64,000 nt of DNA from Caballeronia calidae. GTDB taxonomy: Bacteria; Pseudomonadota; Gammaproteobacteria; Burkholderiales; Burkholderiaceae. The position numbers and the translations under genes were made by a program. The stretch is from NCBI RefSeq assembly GCF_900044055.2, contig NZ_FCOX02000003.1:186001-250000 (forward strand). The letters run 5' to 3'. Below, piece after piece: positions 1 to 7,688 of this stretch (positions are counted from its first letter, which is position 1; each line of letters starts with the position of its first letter). The notes beneath the pieces are model-generated. The model did not search any database, had not been told where the DNA came from, and saw nothing but the letters and a program-made list of their open reading frames with translations.

Positions 1-269
1 TACTCGTATTTGACGAAGCGCGTGATCTGGTCGACCTGATGAATCGCCTTGATGGTGTGCTGTTCGAGCGCCGACGAGAGAATGGCGGCGGAGGCCATCG
101 ATTCATGCGTGGTCGCCTCGCGCTCGACGGAGAGCCGCGCAAAGATCACTGCCCACAGGAGCGCGAGCACGAACGTGCCGAGCACGGGAATGGCGAGCAA
201 CGCGCGCCGGCGCCGCGCGGACGGCGCGCCGAGAACGGTGTCGAAGGCGTGCGAGCGGGGATGCTTCAT
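1..269 (-). CDS. Membrane sensor protein, N-terminal fragment (5' end only)
   Basis: This gene enters from outside the window; only the first 89 codons are present. The start codon is at 267-269 on the minus strand. The N-terminus is basic (MKHPRSHAF), then an arginine cluster (ARRRR), one strong hydrophobic helix at about residues 24-44, and the beginning of a periplasmic helix (SVEREATTHES). This layout, with a residue run like SALEQHTIKAIHQVDQI, is typical of the periplasmic sensing region of burkholderial diguanylate cyclase or phosphodiesterase sensors, but the output domain lies outside the window. That assignment is inference; a histidine kinase or chemoreceptor is also possible. Confidence 0.6.
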   Translation of the reverse strand, partial: MKHPRSHAFDTVLGAPSARRRRALLAIPVLGTFVLALLWAVIFARLSVEREATTHESMASAAILSSALEQHTIKAIHQVDQITRFVKYE

Positions 270-747
270 GGCGCGTTCCGGCGCACTGGATCGCGTAGCG
301 CGTGACGTGCTGCGAACTGCGCGAATGGGATGAAGCGATGCATGTCGTGAGGCGTTCGGCCGAAACGAGTGAATATACCGTGCGAGGCGCGCAGCGGATG
401 GTCGGTGGAGGGTCTGTCCGGGGTTCGATCCACGGCCCGGTCCAGATTCCCATGCACATCCGGACCGACGTCAACAGGCGGCGCAACGGCCGTTCCACGA
501 GCCGATTCGTGCGGCAGCGCCCGAACTCCGCCATGAGCGAGACGACGAACGTTCGGTGTCGTTAGAGGCATACGTTTGCGCTGCGGTGCAAGCGACTCAC
601 CTTCACGACGCCCTGATGGTCCGCCGATGTGAACCGCATTGCGATCTGATCCCCGATTGTTCAGATATTAACGAAGCCGCGGGGATTAAGAAAGGGGGCG
701 CGCTTGGGGGTATACGCGCGGCCGGGCGCCGCGCGTAGGTCATTGTT
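270..747. other. Intergenic region, no gene seen
   Basis: About 480 bases lie between the start of the truncated sensor gene and the stop of the PhzF gene. Short open frames here have neither a ribosome binding site nor recognisable protein character and look like chance frames in GC-rich DNA. The sensor-gene promoter should lie in the left part. I cannot point to a convincing -35/-10 pair or terminator. Confidence 0.5.
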
Positions 748-1638
748 TCAGAGGCAGAATGTGCCGTCGACGATAGTTACCGTACGGCCGCCGATCCAGA
801 TCGGGGCGCCGCTCGCGTCATCGTCGTAGGCGATGCTGACGCGGCCGTCGCGTCCGAGCGCCGTGCCTTGCCGCACGGTGAAGGCGGTGCCTGGTCGCCG
901 GCCTTGGGCGCTCAGCAATGTCGCCAGCGCCGCGTTCGCGCTGCCCGTGACCGGATCCTCGATGTTCTCCGCGCCGAGCAGCGTCACGCGCAACTCGAAG
1001 GTCGCGGGCCCGCCCGGTTCGTGCGGCCCATAGACGGCGATGCCGTGCGTGCCAACTTGCGCGACGAGCGCTTCGAGCGCCTCGCGCGCGCCGCCGTGCA
1101 ACGACATCGCGAGACATTGCGCCGCGTCCTGCACGCGCACGACGAGCCACGGCGCGCCGTTGTTCACGGCAGCGGGTGGCGCGCTGAAATCGATTACCGC
1201 CGGCGCGAGGGCGGTGGCGAGGCGCTCGTTCTGCGCGTCGGTCAGCGGCACGATGCTCGCGGGCGGCGCGGCAAACGCCCACTCGCCGTTCTCGCGTGCA
1301 GCGAGCGTCACCAGTCCGACGCCGCATTGCTGCACGAGCCGGCCCGGCGTCTTCGGCTCGTAGCCACTGTCGATGAGCGCGTGCGCGCTGCCGAGCGTCG
1401 GATGACCGGCGAAGGGCAGCTCGACCGCCGTCGTGAAGATGCGCACGCGATAGTCGGCGCGCGGATCGGTCGGCGGCATGAGAAACGCCGTCTCCGACAG
1501 ATTGGTCCAGCGCGCGATTTCCTGCATGCGCTCCGTCGACAGACCCTCGGCGTCGAAGATCACCGCGAGCGGATTGCCCTTGAACGGAACTGCCGTGAAG
1601 ACGTCGACCTGCTTGAACTGAACCGTGCGCGAAGACAT
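748..1638 (-). CDS. PhzF-family isomerase
   Basis: A 296-residue protein of the PhzF/diaminopimelate-epimerase fold. It opens with the family signature QVDVFTAVPFKGNPLAV. The catalytic glutamate sits at about residue 49 in NLSETAF. Further conserved blocks are GHPTLGSAHA near residue 80 and EDPVTGSANA near residue 235. The length matches the family (280-300). PhzF of phenazine producers isomerises trans-2,3-dihydro-3-hydroxyanthranilate, but no other phenazine gene is nearby. A stand-alone member like this has an unknown substrate. It follows ridA on the same strand but is separated from it by a hairpin terminator. Confidence 0.9.
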   Translation of the reverse strand: MSSRTVQFKQVDVFTAVPFKGNPLAVIFDAEGLSTERMQEIARWTNLSETAFLMPPTDPRADYRVRIFTTAVELPFAGHPTLGSAHALIDSGYEPKTPGRLVQQCGVGLVTLAARENGEWAFAAPPASIVPLTDAQNERLATALAPAVIDFSAPPAAVNNGAPWLVVRVQDAAQCLAMSLHGGAREALEALVAQVGTHGIAVYGPHEPGGPATFELRVTLLGAENIEDPVTGSANAALATLLSAQGRRPGTAFTVRQGTALGRDGRVSIAYDDDASGAPIWIGGRTVTIVDGTFCL

Positions 1639-1663
1639 GATTTTTTCTCGTTCTCAAGATAGA

Positions 1664-1694
1664 AAAAAGCCCGACGCGCGCAACGCGTCGGGCT
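1664..1694 (-). terminator. Rho-independent terminator after ridA
   Basis: An 11-bp perfect stem (AGCCCGACGCG pairing with CGCGTCGGGCT, 1668-1678 and 1684-1694) encloses a 5-base loop. On the minus strand it is followed by a run of T residues (1662-1668 region). It sits between the ridA stop and the phzF start, so it should end the ridA transcript. Confidence 0.8.
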
Positions 1695-1720
1695 GTGCCT
1701 GCATGCGGCGAAGACCCGCT

Positions 1721-2182
1721 TTACGCCACTTCCGCGATCAGCTCGATCTCGACGCACGCGCCGAGCGGAATCTGCGCGACGCCGAACGCCGAGCGCGCAT
1801 GCTTGCCTGCATCGCCGAAGACTTCCGCGATGAGTTCGGACGCGCCGTTCGTCACGATGTGCTGCTCCGTGAAATCGAGCGTCGAGTTCACGAGGCTCAT
1901 CACCTTGACGATGCGCTTCACCTTGTTCAGATCGCCGACGTGCGCGTGCAGCGTCGCGATCAGATCGATGGCGACGCTGCGCGCCGCAGCCTTGCCTTCT
2001 TCCGTCGAGATGTTGGCGCCGAGCTTGCCGACATGCACCTTGCCGTCCTTCTTCGCGATGTGTCCCGAGAGATACACGGTGTTGCCGCTCTGCGCGCTCA
2101 TCACATAAGCGGCGGCGGGCGCGCCCGCGGTGGGCAGGTCGATGCCGAGTTCCTTCAGCTTGTCGTACACATTGGATGCCAT
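1721..2182 (-). CDS. RidA-family enamine/imine deaminase
   Basis: A 153-residue RidA (YjgF/YER057c/UK114) protein of the longer subtype, starting MASNVYDKLKELGIDLP. Conserved features are TVYLSGHIAKKDGK near residue 35 and a C-terminal HARSAFGVAQIPLGACVEIEL, which carries the expected arginine and the subunit-interface strand. RidA proteins hydrolyse reactive 2-aminoacrylate-type enamines and imines released by PLP enzymes. Here the gene lies 59 bp downstream of a PLP aminotransferase, which fits that role. The start was chosen for the AGGAG ribosome site just upstream; longer in-frame starts run into the aminotransferase gene. Confidence 0.9.
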   Translation of the reverse strand: MASNVYDKLKELGIDLPTAGAPAAAYVMSAQSGNTVYLSGHIAKKDGKVHVGKLGANISTEEGKAAARSVAIDLIATLHAHVGDLNKVKRIVKVMSLVNSTLDFTEQHIVTNGASELIAEVFGDAGKHARSAFGVAQIPLGACVEIELIAEVA

Positions 2183-2241
2183 CGGTTGCTCCTGAGAAAG
2201 ATGCGAAAGATGCGAAAGAGGCGCTGATGCGCCCCGGAGAA

Positions 2242-3438
2242 TCAGATGCTCGCGCGGATCAGCGCGCCGAGCTTCGCCACGCCTTCGTCGATCGTCGCGG
2301 GCGGCACCGTGACGAACGACAGGCGCATCGTATTGTGCTCGGCCTCGTTCGCGAAGAACGGACCGCCCGGCACGAAAGCCACGTTCTGCGCGATCGCCTG
2401 CTCCAGCAGCTTCATCGAATCGATGTGCTTCGGCAGCTTCACCCACACGAACATGCCGCCTTCCGGGCGGTTCCATTCGACTCCGGCGGGCATGTGCCGT
2501 TCCAGAGCGTCGAGCATCGCGTGACAGTGATCGCGATAGAGGGCGCGGATGGTCGGCACGTGCTGATCGAGGAAACCGTCCTTCACGACTTCGTAGACGA
2601 TGCGCTGCGTGAGGCTCGGCGTATGCAGATCGGTCGCCTGCTTGGCCTGCACGAGTTTGAAGTGCAGTTCCTCGGGCGCGATGATGTAGCCCACGCGCAG
2701 TCCCGGCGCGAGCACCTTCGAAAACGAGCCGAGATGGACGATGTGATCGGGCGCCATCGAGAGCAGTGTCGGCAGCGGGGCGCCGGCGTAGTCGAGTGCG
2801 CCGTAGGGATCGTCCTCGATCACCGGAAACGATGCTTTCTGCGCGAACGCGGCGAGCGCGCGGCGGCGTTCGAGCGGCAGGCGGCGGCCGGTCGGATTCT
2901 GGAAGTTCGGCTGCGCGTAGAGCAGGCGCGCGTTCGCGGTGAGCGCGGCGTCGAGCGCTTCGGGAATCAGGCCGGATTCATCCGTCGGCACCTGCACGTA
3001 GTGCGGCTCGAAAAGCGAGAACGACTGCAGCGCGCCGAGGTAGGTCGGCGTTTCGACCAGCACGCGGCTGCCCGGATCGACGAGCGTCTTGCCGAGCAGA
3101 TCGAGCGCCTGCTGCGAGCCGGTCGTGATGAGCACCTGCGTCGGACGGATATGCGCGCCGTTCACGGAATAACGCGCGGCGACCCATTCGCGCAGCGGCA
3201 TGTAACCTTCGGTCGCGCTGTATTGCAGGGCGGCGGCGGGCTGATCGCGCAGGATGCGCTCCGACGCGTGACGCATTTGCTCGACGGGAAACGTCGCGGG
3301 CGAGGGCAGGCCGCCCGCGAAGGAAATGACTTCCGGCCGCTCCGTGACCTTCAGGATTTCGCGAATCGCCGAACTGGTGAGCTTGCGTGCGCGTTCGGAG
3401 AGTTGCCACGACGTGGCGCGGAAATCGGCTTGATTCAT
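2242..3438 (-). CDS. PLP-dependent aminotransferase (fold type I, LysN/MocR-like without DNA-binding domain)
   Basis: A 398-residue class I/II aminotransferase related to 2-aminoadipate transaminases. Visible motifs are EVISFAGGLPSP near the N-terminus, QNPTGRRL near residue 180, EDDPYGALDY and the PLP-lysine block LGSFSKVLAPGLRVGYI. The C-terminal block PEGGMFVWVKLP contacts substrate in this family. It likely transaminates a branched, aromatic or 2-aminoadipate-type amino acid; the exact substrate cannot be read. Its neighbours are an EamA exporter upstream, RidA downstream, and a MocR regulator (of the same PLP fold) divergent nearby. Confidence 0.9.
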   Translation of the reverse strand: MNQADFRATSWQLSERARKLTSSAIREILKVTERPEVISFAGGLPSPATFPVEQMRHASERILRDQPAAALQYSATEGYMPLREWVAARYSVNGAHIRPTQVLITTGSQQALDLLGKTLVDPGSRVLVETPTYLGALQSFSLFEPHYVQVPTDESGLIPEALDAALTANARLLYAQPNFQNPTGRRLPLERRRALAAFAQKASFPVIEDDPYGALDYAGAPLPTLLSMAPDHIVHLGSFSKVLAPGLRVGYIIAPEELHFKLVQAKQATDLHTPSLTQRIVYEVVKDGFLDQHVPTIRALYRDHCHAMLDALERHMPAGVEWNRPEGGMFVWVKLPKHIDSMKLLEQAIAQNVAFVPGGPFFANEAEHNTMRLSFVTVPPATIDEGVAKLGALIRASI

Positions 3439-3522
3439 GAAATGCCTCGATTGTCTCTGATGTGTCTCGGGATTGGTTTTATCGCGGAGCGTGCCGCAAA
3501 CGTCAATTATCGCGCGAGTGCG

Positions 3523-4464
3523 TCATCTTGCGTGCGTCGTGCGGGCCGCGGCCACGGCGGGTGGCGGCGCGGCGCGCACCGCGGCCTTGCGGCCGAGCAC
3601 CACGGTCACGATGACGGCGGCCGCATAGAGCCACGTCGACGCGCTCACGTGCTCGCCGAAGAAGAGCGCGGAAAAGGCCATCGTGAAGAAGATCTGCAGC
3701 AGTTGCACCTGCCCGACGCGCGCGATGCCGCCCATCGCAAGGCCCGCGTACCACGCGAAGAAGCCGACGAACTGCGAAAACAGCGTGACATAGCCGAACG
3801 CGAGCCAGGTCTTGAGCGCGAGCGGCTCCGGATGCGTCGCATGGCTGCCGAACAGTTGCGCCCACGCGAGCCAGCCGACCGGCAGCAGCAGGAACGGCGC
3901 GGACAGCACGAGCGCCCAGCAGATCACTTGCCAGCCGCCCATCTGACGCGCGAGCCGCGCGCCTTCCGCGTAGCCGAGCGCGCCGATGCCGACCGCGACG
4001 AGCATCAGCAGATCGCCCGCCTGGAAGCCGCCGCCGCCCGCCTGCAGCGCGAACACGACGACGATCGCGCTGCCCGCCACGGCGCTCGCCCAGAACGCCT
4101 TCGACGGCCGCTCGTGCGAGAGCCATGCGGCATAGATGGCGACGCACAGCGGCTGCAAGCCGTTGACGACCGCGCCGTGCGATGCGGGCACGCTTTTCAT
4201 GGCCCACGCGGAAAACACCGGAAACGCGATGATGACGCCGAGCGAGACCACGGCGAGGCTCTTGACCTGCGGCCAGGTCGGCAGCTTTTCGCGGCGCCAG
4301 ACAAGGAGTGCGGCGGCCGGAATCGCCGCGACGAGCGCGCGCCCGAGACCATTGAGCAGCGGATGCACCTCCGCGACGACGATGCGCGTCATCGGCAGCG
4401 TCAGGCTGAATATGACGACGCCGATCAGGCCGAGCAGCATGCCTTCGGTTTCGCGAGTCTTCAT
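3523..4464 (-). CDS. DMT-superfamily transporter (EamA domains)
   Basis: A 313-residue inner-membrane protein with about ten hydrophobic helices arranged as two EamA repeats, for example GMLLGLIGVVIFSLTLP at the N-terminus and LYAAAVIVTVVLGRKAA near the end. Proteins of this type export amino acids or other metabolites. The start ATG was chosen because AAGGAGA lies 9 bases upstream; the longer open frame to 4920 is antisense noise through the VOC gene. The C-terminal tail is Ala/Pro-rich. It is in the same minus-strand run as the VOC protein and aminotransferase. Confidence 0.88.
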   Translation of the reverse strand: MKTRETEGMLLGLIGVVIFSLTLPMTRIVVAEVHPLLNGLGRALVAAIPAAALLVWRREKLPTWPQVKSLAVVSLGVIIAFPVFSAWAMKSVPASHGAVVNGLQPLCVAIYAAWLSHERPSKAFWASAVAGSAIVVVFALQAGGGGFQAGDLLMLVAVGIGALGYAEGARLARQMGGWQVICWALVLSAPFLLLPVGWLAWAQLFGSHATHPEPLALKTWLAFGYVTLFSQFVGFFAWYAGLAMGGIARVGQVQLLQIFFTMAFSALFFGEHVSASTWLYAAAVIVTVVLGRKAAVRAAPPPAVAAARTTHAR

Positions 4465-4502
4465 CGTGAGGTGTCTCCTTGTCTGGCTGGCGCGCGGGCG
4501 CG

Positions 4503-5312
4503 TCAGTCGGGTGTATCGGATGTATCGGATGTATCGGGTTCGTCCTGCGTATCTGTCTTCTTCGTGCGACGGCGCTTCGCTGCCTGCCGCGCTTCTTCCT
4601 CTCGCGCCTGCGCCTGTTCTGCCGACTCTCCGAGCGTCAGCAGCGATCCGTCCGGCAGATCGAACTGCGCGACGAGCACGGGCGCGCCCGCTGTCTCTTC
4701 GACGCGCATCAGATGCGTCGCGCCGAGCCACGCGAGCTGATCCGCGACGGCCTCCGCGTCCGGATGAAAACCGGTCAGCGAGCGCAGCGCGATGCCCGTA
4801 TCCGGCAGCGCGCCGCTCGGATGGCGCGGCGTGTCCCACTGGATCAGCGACGGCACGACGCCATCGCCGGCGCCTTGCCATGCGGGAAAGGCGCCGTCGT
4901 CGGGGACGGTCAGGCCCCACGTATTGCCGCCGCGCGACATCGCCGCGACGGGCGGGATGCGCGCCGGATACTGCTCACGCCAGCGCACCAGCGACTTCGG
5001 ACGGTCGACGCGCGCGACCCAGTGCACGAGCTGCGGGCCGTGCTCTTCGAGTCGGCGCTGCATCGCCGGGTCGTCGAGCGCGAAGAGGCGCGGGCGCGGT
5101 GCATCGACGGGAGCGGCCAGCGGATCGACCGCGATCACTTCGAGATACGCGCCGCCCCACAGATTCAGCAGCCGGTTGTGCGTGCGCATCAGCGGATGCG
5201 CGCCGCCGGACGCCGTCTCGACGCCGAATTTCGCGGCGACGAACTGCGCGCCTTCTTCCAGCGTGCGGGCGGCGATCACCAAGTGATCGAGTTTGAGTCG
5301 ATGTTCGGTCAT
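4503..5312 (-). CDS. VOC-family protein (glyoxalase-like domain)
   Basis: A 269-residue protein starting MTEHRLKLDHLVIAARTLEEG, the typical beginning of the Glyoxalase_3-like VOC fold. Further markers are HPLMRTHNRLLNLWGGAYLEVIAVDP and a second half containing TGIALRSLTGFHPD. Function is unknown; VOC members include lyases, dioxygenases and resistance proteins. The last 35 residues are charged (EEEARQAAKRRRTKK) and end in a DTS repeat encoded by three 9-base tandem units. It is the first gene of the minus-strand run, 177 bp from the divergent MocR regulator. Confidence 0.85.
   Translation of the reverse strand: MTEHRLKLDHLVIAARTLEEGAQFVAAKFGVETASGGAHPLMRTHNRLLNLWGGAYLEVIAVDPLAAPVDAPRPRLFALDDPAMQRRLEEHGPQLVHWVARVDRPKSLVRWREQYPARIPPVAAMSRGGNTWGLTVPDDGAFPAWQGAGDGVVPSLIQWDTPRHPSGALPDTGIALRSLTGFHPDAEAVADQLAWLGATHLMRVEETAGAPVLVAQFDLPDGSLLTLGESAEQAQAREEEARQAAKRRRTKKTDTQDEPDTSDTSDTPD
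4513..4539. repeat. Three 9-bp tandem units in the VOC gene 3' end
   Basis: Units GTATCGGAT, GTATCGGAT and GTATCGGGT follow one another and encode Asp-Thr-Ser/Pro triplets at the extreme C-terminus. The length is a multiple of three, so unit gain or loss would not shift the frame. Confidence 0.85.
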
Positions 5313-5413
5313 GACGGACGAGGCGAGCCAATAGGGGCCGATAGCATAACGCCTCCGTCTCGCACGCCGGACAGCCCGAAAGCAAAATGTAGCGGCTATC
5401 ACCGTAACAGTAA

Positions 5414-5444
5414 CGGTACAATCGGACCAATACTATTCGGTACA
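5414..5444. promoter_or_regulatory. Candidate MocR operator: direct repeat CGGTACA
   Basis: CGGTACA occurs at 5414-5420 and 5438-5444, 24 bp apart, in an AT-richer stretch between the divergent VOC and MocR genes. MocR-type regulators (PdxR, GabR) bind direct repeats next to their own promoter. That the gene product at 5490 binds here is inference. Confidence 0.35.
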
Positions 5445-5489
5445 GTTTTCATCGGCGCACAGCCGCGCTTGCCGTCCATCGGAGGCCGC

Positions 5490-6953
5490 ATGTCCGTTCC
5501 GCTCGACCAGATTCCCGCCCCGCACGATGCCGCCCAGCTCACGCTCGTCGATCAGCTGGTGCAATGGGGCCGCCGCCGCATCGACGAGCGCGTGTTCCGC
5601 CCCGGCATGCGCATGCCGTCGATCCGCAAGCTCGCGCTCGACAAGGGCGTGTCGCGCTTCACCGTCGTCGAGGCGTACGAGCGGCTCGTCGCGCACGGCT
5701 ATCTCGATTCGCGCCGCGGCTCCGGCTTTTACGTGCGCGAGCGCGTCGCGCCGGCGCTGGTCGCGAAAGGCGAGCCGCCGGCGGTCGCGGCGGAGCGCGA
5801 GCCGGTGCAGAACACCATCGACGTGGTCTGGCTGCTGCGCAACATGCTGCATACGTCGAGCCCGGAAAAAGGGCCGGGGCTGGGCTATCTGCCGGGCCGC
5901 TGGCTCGACGGCGAACTGATCACCAACGCGCTGCGCGCGCTATCGCGCCAGAGCGGCGCGCAGATGCTCGGCTTCGGCACGCCGCAAGGCTTCCTGCCGC
6001 TGCGCCAGCAGTTGCAGACGCGGCTGGAGGAACTGGAGATCGGCGCATCGGCGGCGCGGCAGATCGTGCTCGTGTCGGGCATCACGCAGGCGATCGACCT
6101 GATCGCGCGTCTTTACGTGAAACCGGGCGACGCGGTGATCGTCGGCGATCCGGCGTGGTTCCAGATGTTCGGCCGCTTCGCGTCGCAGGGCGCGCGGCTC
6201 GTCGGCATGCCGTACACGCCGGACGGCCCGGATCTCGACGCGCTCGAAACGCTCGTCGCGACCTGGCGGCCGAAGATGCTGATCATCAATTCGGTTTTGC
6301 AGAATCCGACCGGAACGTCGCTGACGGCCGCGCAGGCGTATCGCATTCTGCAGCTCGCGCAGGAATACGACTTCATCGTCGTCGAGGACGATGTCTACGG
6401 CGACCTCTGCCCGACGGGTTTTCCCGCGACGCGCCTCGCCTCGCTCGATCAACTGAAGCGCGTGATCTTCCTCGGCAGCTTCTCGAAGACGCTCGCGGCG
6501 AATCTGCGCGTCGGCTATATCGCGGCGGCGCCCGAGGTGGCGAAGGCGCTCGCCGACCAGAAGATGCTCGTCGGCATGACGAGTCCGGAGCTCAACGAGC
6601 GCGTCGTCTATAAAGTGCTGACGGAAGGGCACTACCGGCGGCATGTGGAACGCTTGCGCGCGCGGCTCGACGGCGTGCGCGACAAGACCGCGCGCATGCT
6701 GGAGAAAACCGGGCTCAGGCTGTACTCGACGCCGTCGGCGGGCATGTTTCTGTGGGCGGACACGGGCGTCGACTCCGACGGCCTCGCGGCGGCCGGACAC
6801 GAAGCCGGCTTCCTGTTAACGCCCGGCAGCCTGTTTTCTCCGCATCAGTCGCCGACGACGTGGATGCGCTTCAATATCGCCAATTGCGGCGATCCGGCAC
6901 TGCCCGAACTGCTGTCGAACTGTCTGGAGAAGGCCGCGCGGCGCAGCGCCTAA
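5490..6953 (+). CDS. MocR/PdxR-type regulator (GntR wHTH fused to aminotransferase domain)
   Basis: A 487-residue protein. An N-terminal GntR winged helix-turn-helix (residues about 15-80, with MRMPSIRKLALDKGVSRFTV and RRGSGFYV) is fused to a full type I aminotransferase-like domain containing LQNPTGTSL, EDDVYGDL and the PLP-lysine block LGSFSKTLAANLRVGYI. MocR proteins sense PLP or amino-acid aldimines and usually control a divergent neighbour plus themselves. Here the divergent run (VOC, EamA, aminotransferase, RidA) is the obvious target. The start at 5490 has GGAGG 4-8 bases upstream; an in-frame extension to 4479 is antisense to the VOC gene and was rejected. It ends overlapping the convergent next gene by 4 bp. 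Confidence 0.92.
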   Translation: MSVPLDQIPAPHDAAQLTLVDQLVQWGRRRIDERVFRPGMRMPSIRKLALDKGVSRFTVVEAYERLVAHGYLDSRRGSGFYVRERVAPALVAKGEPPAVAAEREPVQNTIDVVWLLRNMLHTSSPEKGPGLGYLPGRWLDGELITNALRALSRQSGAQMLGFGTPQGFLPLRQQLQTRLEELEIGASAARQIVLVSGITQAIDLIARLYVKPGDAVIVGDPAWFQMFGRFASQGARLVGMPYTPDGPDLDALETLVATWRPKMLIINSVLQNPTGTSLTAAQAYRILQLAQEYDFIVVEDDVYGDLCPTGFPATRLASLDQLKRVIFLGSFSKTLAANLRVGYIAAAPEVAKALADQKMLVGMTSPELNERVVYKVLTEGHYRRHVERLRARLDGVRDKTARMLEKTGLRLYSTPSAGMFLWADTGVDSDGLAAAGHEAGFLLTPGSLFSPHQSPTTWMRFNIANCGDPALPELLSNCLEKAARRSA

Positions 6954-7504
6954 CGGCCGCGGCCCGGCAGGTTGCGCCGCTCGCCGGGCGCGCGGATGAA
7001 GTCGGCGAGCACGGCTTCGTAGAGCGCGAGCGCGTCGGGCATGTGCCGGTAGCGATGCTCGTAGAGCCGGCTTTGCCCGTCGCAGAATTTCAGCGCGAAA
7101 TAGTCCGCGAGCAGGTTGCCTTGCGCTTCCATGTTGAAGTCGGAGAGACGCTTGCCCTCGGCGAGCGTGTACGCGTACGGCAGGCCGATGCGGATCGCGC
7201 CGCGCAGCCGCACCGGATAGCCGAGCTGGAACTGCCAGACGTGCGTCATCTCGTGAATGAACCACATGCGATTGCCGAGGTCGCAGGCGGAGAAGTCGTC
7301 CCGAAAGCAGCCGCGCGGAAAATAGAGATTGCCGTTCGGCGCCATCGCCGTGCGCGGCGGCTGCAGGCCGAGCGGGAGATAGGCGCGCGCATGGACCTTG
7401 ACGGCCGGATAATCGATCGCATCGCGGAACACGAGCCGGGCCATCTGCGCTTCATCGCGCGTGAGCGGGCGGGCGTGGCGGTCGAGTCGGCGCAGGAGGG
7501 GCAT
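6950..7504 (-). CDS. Small HExxH (putative zinc-peptidase-like) protein
   Basis: A 184-residue soluble-looking protein with HEMTHVWQ at residues 84-91, a classical HExxH zinc-binding motif. Downstream are [23 protein letters not shown], which could supply a third ligand (Glu), and a C-terminal helix. It has no signal peptide. Similar proteins in Burkholderia carry Vgr- or Rhs-related names by annotation transfer, but I see no Rhs or VgrG domain. Function is unknown. Start MPLLRRL has GGAGG-like AGGAGGGGC just upstream; an upstream in-frame Met (MRCGF) is possible. Confidence 0.7.
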   Translation of the reverse strand: MPLLRRLDRHARPLTRDEAQMARLVFRDAIDYPAVKVHARAYLPLGLQPPRTAMAPNGNLYFPRGCFRDDFSACDLGNRMWFIHEMTHVWQFQLGYPVRLRGAIRIGLPYAYTLAEGKRLSDFNMEAQGNLLADYFALKFCDGQSRLYEHRYRHMPDALALYEAVLADFIRAPGERRNLPGRGR

Positions 7505-7564
7505 CGCGGGTGGCGGGCGTGATCGGTCGTTCGGGAAGCCGCATCTTATCCGGACGCTTAGGCT

Positions 7565-7592
7565 CTTGAAAGTCGCCCGGCCGCCCTTATAT
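7565..7592 (+). promoter_or_regulatory. Heat-shock (sigma-32) type promoter of htpG
   Basis: CTTGAAA at 7565-7571 and CCCTTATAT at 7584-7592 are separated by 12 bases. This is close to the sigma-32 consensus (CTTGAAA and CCCCATnT). It lies about 100 bases upstream of htpG, a known heat-shock gene. Confidence 0.6.
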
Positions 7593-7688
7593 CGCACGAA
7601 TTGGCTGCGTGACCGATTGTCGCCGATCATCGGACATGAACGCGGCCGAGTCGATCGCACTAACGAAATCAACACAGAGGACCCGACC

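Noticed and set aside
556..738. Short plus-strand frame in the first intergenic region
   Set aside because: No ribosome site, no conserved pattern and odd composition; a chance frame.
748..1638. PhzF as part of a phenazine cluster
   Set aside because: No phzA, B, C, D, E or G gene lies within the window; PhzF homologues are common as lone genes.
2176..4740. 854-codon plus-strand frame over the aminotransferase and exporter
   Set aside because: Arg/Ala/His-rich composition with no domain; it is the antisense shadow of two clear minus-strand genes.
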